A stretch of DNA of 64,000 nt. It comes from Montifringilla adamsi (taxonomy: Eukaryota; Chordata; Aves; Passeriformes; Passeridae). Shown piece after piece: positions 62,401 to 64,000 of this stretch. The stretch lies in assembly GCA_017590115.1 (NCBI GenBank), contig JAGGNK010008670.1, positions 3,596,001-3,660,000 of the forward strand, read 5' to 3'. The notes below the pieces were generated by a model. That model was not told where the DNA came from. It saw only the letters and a list, made by a program, of their open reading frames with translations, and searched no databases. The position numbers and the translations under genes were made by a program. Numbering within the stretch: position 1 is the stretch's first letter; the number at the start of each line of letters is the position of its first letter.

Positions 62401-64000
62401 CTTAATGCAAAGAACTCATCTCTGAATCCTGCCTTGCATAATGTGGCATTTCATAATAAATTTTTTATAATGTATTTATTTAATGGGAAGAATTATGATT
62501 GTTTGTCAGTTCTATTAGATGCAATTATTATTCTCTTCAGTTTAATATTTTTTATTTTTCTTTCTGATGTTGTCTTTCTTAATGACTAAATTCAATTTAC
62601 CCCTTTTGTCTTTTAAAGGGATGTCTGGCATATCTCACTTATTTTTCTTTGTAATTTGATAATCTCAAATCTGCTCCAGTGGCAGCTTTTGTCTCTATTA
62701 ATTGAATGCTCTTACCTGCTTGGACATAATGTTACTGAACTCAAAAGCTACCTTGGTGGTGTTTAAATAAATAAAAATCTCTTTGCTCTGAAGAGAAATA
62801 CAAATTCCTGAAACATCCTCTCGGTTCTGCTCTGAAGAAGGTAACAAAACTTCCTTCTCCCCTTCCTACTTCTAAGTCCACTTGACCCTTATGGTTTCAC
62901 TCTGCTTCCTTCAGGAGCTAATGCTCCTCCTGATTAAATTAAAACCTCAGTGGCTTTGTGGGCAATACACACACAGACCTACAGAGAGGTTTCTGTGGCT
63001 TTAGACTCTGCCATGAAATGTGTGATTTCCTGCCCTCAAGGTCAAGGACACGGTGGAGCATCCACTGTGGCTGGAGAAAGAGTCAATTCCACACAACCCA
63101 TTCTGGGTTTCATTGGGACAAAAGCTTTTGTGAGACTTTCCAGCTGTGCCACACCAACAGCTGCTCAGCCTCCTGCACTGGCTGAAAGCCTTTTCCTGAG
63201 GCTGTTGCCACGCTGACCTTGGGTTGGCTCAGAGCCTCACCAGATCCCCTGAGCACAGCCCCAGTGCCAGAGCTGGCTCAGGATGGGGGTGAGCAGCACC
63301 TCCCTTCCAAAAACCACTGCAGCCTCTCAGCTCCCTTGTGTGATATCAGTCTGAAGGTTTTCTGAGATCAGCTCCCCTGGCCAGCTGAGGAGGGAGCTTT
63401 GGTACTCCCCTCCCAGCAAGCAGCAGTTTTATCTGACCAAGGGAAAGTTGTGGTCTTTGCCCAAAAAAACAAAGCACCACATCCCACCAACCTCATGCAA
63501 GACTCTGCTTAATCATATTAATCAAAGAATTAGAGGAATCGAAGGGTGGAGGAGAAGGGAATAGTAAAGAAAAACAACAGAGACTAATGCTGAATGATCC
63601 CACTTGTCCTCAGCATCTTCCACCCACACAAAAAACCCAAAGGACCAACAGCTCCCCTTTGCTGTCAATACATTTAATTCAAACTGAATGACAAGTCCAC
63701 CTGCTCGTATCTTGCTATTCAAGGACCTAATATTTGCTCATTTGCAATTATAAACTGTGTGTTCTGCAGGCAGGGAGAAAGCTGGTGATAAGCCCAGGGA
63801 GCTGGCTGGAGTATGGTGCTGACATCCACTGTGAGGGCAGGGCTCTGCTCACGATGCAGCATCTGCCTGCCTCGCTGCAGCCGTGTCTGACTCAGGCACA
63901 GCCTCACCACGAGACCCAGATGCAAACAGCAGAAGAATTCAGACCGGTAACACTTGCAGCAATGTCCCTTTAGTGCACAGCTCTGGAGGGGCTGTCTGAA
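62401..64000. other. Gene-free noncoding DNA to the window end
   Basis: AT-rich up to about 62800, then GC-richer from about 63020 to 63430. A 7-bp inverted repeat, AGCTCCC/GGGAGCT, lies at 63370-63398, too short to indicate a structured RNA. Frames at 62950-63216 and at 63719-63973 on both strands are unrecognised. No gene or interspersed repeat was identified. Confidence 0.65.

Overview
The window looks like nuclear DNA from a bird, probably a neoavian or passerine species. The clearest evidence is two diverged fragments of the avian CR1 LINE. One lies on the + strand at about 5712-5932, the other on the - strand at about 34975-35150. The rest of the texture also fits a large-genome vertebrate: AT-rich, CpG-poor, many open frames shorter than 150 codons in all six frames, short A/T homopolymers and microsatellites, and no operons, ribosome-binding-site spacing or dense coding. 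The species and chromosome cannot be determined from the sequence alone.

I found no convincing protein-coding gene, exon, rRNA, tRNA, known microRNA, CRISPR array or intact mobile element. The longest open frame (209 codons, - strand, 5467-6096) runs antisense across the first CR1 fragment and is a chance frame. The window is best described as a gene desert or the interior of a very long intron. Repeat content is very low: two recognised CR1 pieces, two matching fragments that may be an older amniote repeat (about 677-760 and about 20901-20927), several simple repeats, and one 195-bp tract that is almost purely G and T.

Layout. 1-14 kb: unique sequence with one CR1, one perfect CTCF-type site (6931-6944) and a duplicated homeodomain-type module (12547-12617). 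14-21 kb: a small CpG-dense patch (14296-14375), a weaker CTCF-like site (17225-17238) and several blocks that resemble conserved noncoding elements. 21-46 kb: mostly unremarkable unique DNA, with a TTAATCAG triplet cluster (30807-30853), the second CR1, and a 32-base poly(A) run (39942-39973). 46.8-47.6 kb: a CpG-enriched, motif-dense block. 51-55 kb: a (GGGAA)n tract that could form a G-quadruplex, a 27-base poly(A), and the G/T tract. 55.6-62.4 kb: the densest run of enhancer-like blocks, including two palindromic TGACAG/CTGTCA sites (57665-57677 and 57789-57802) beside a 145-bp AT-rich tract.

The most plausible function is long-range cis-regulation of a distant gene. That is inference from motif texture. 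I could not run alignments, so the conserved-element calls are low-confidence candidates. I did not find evidence for an undescribed protein-based system.
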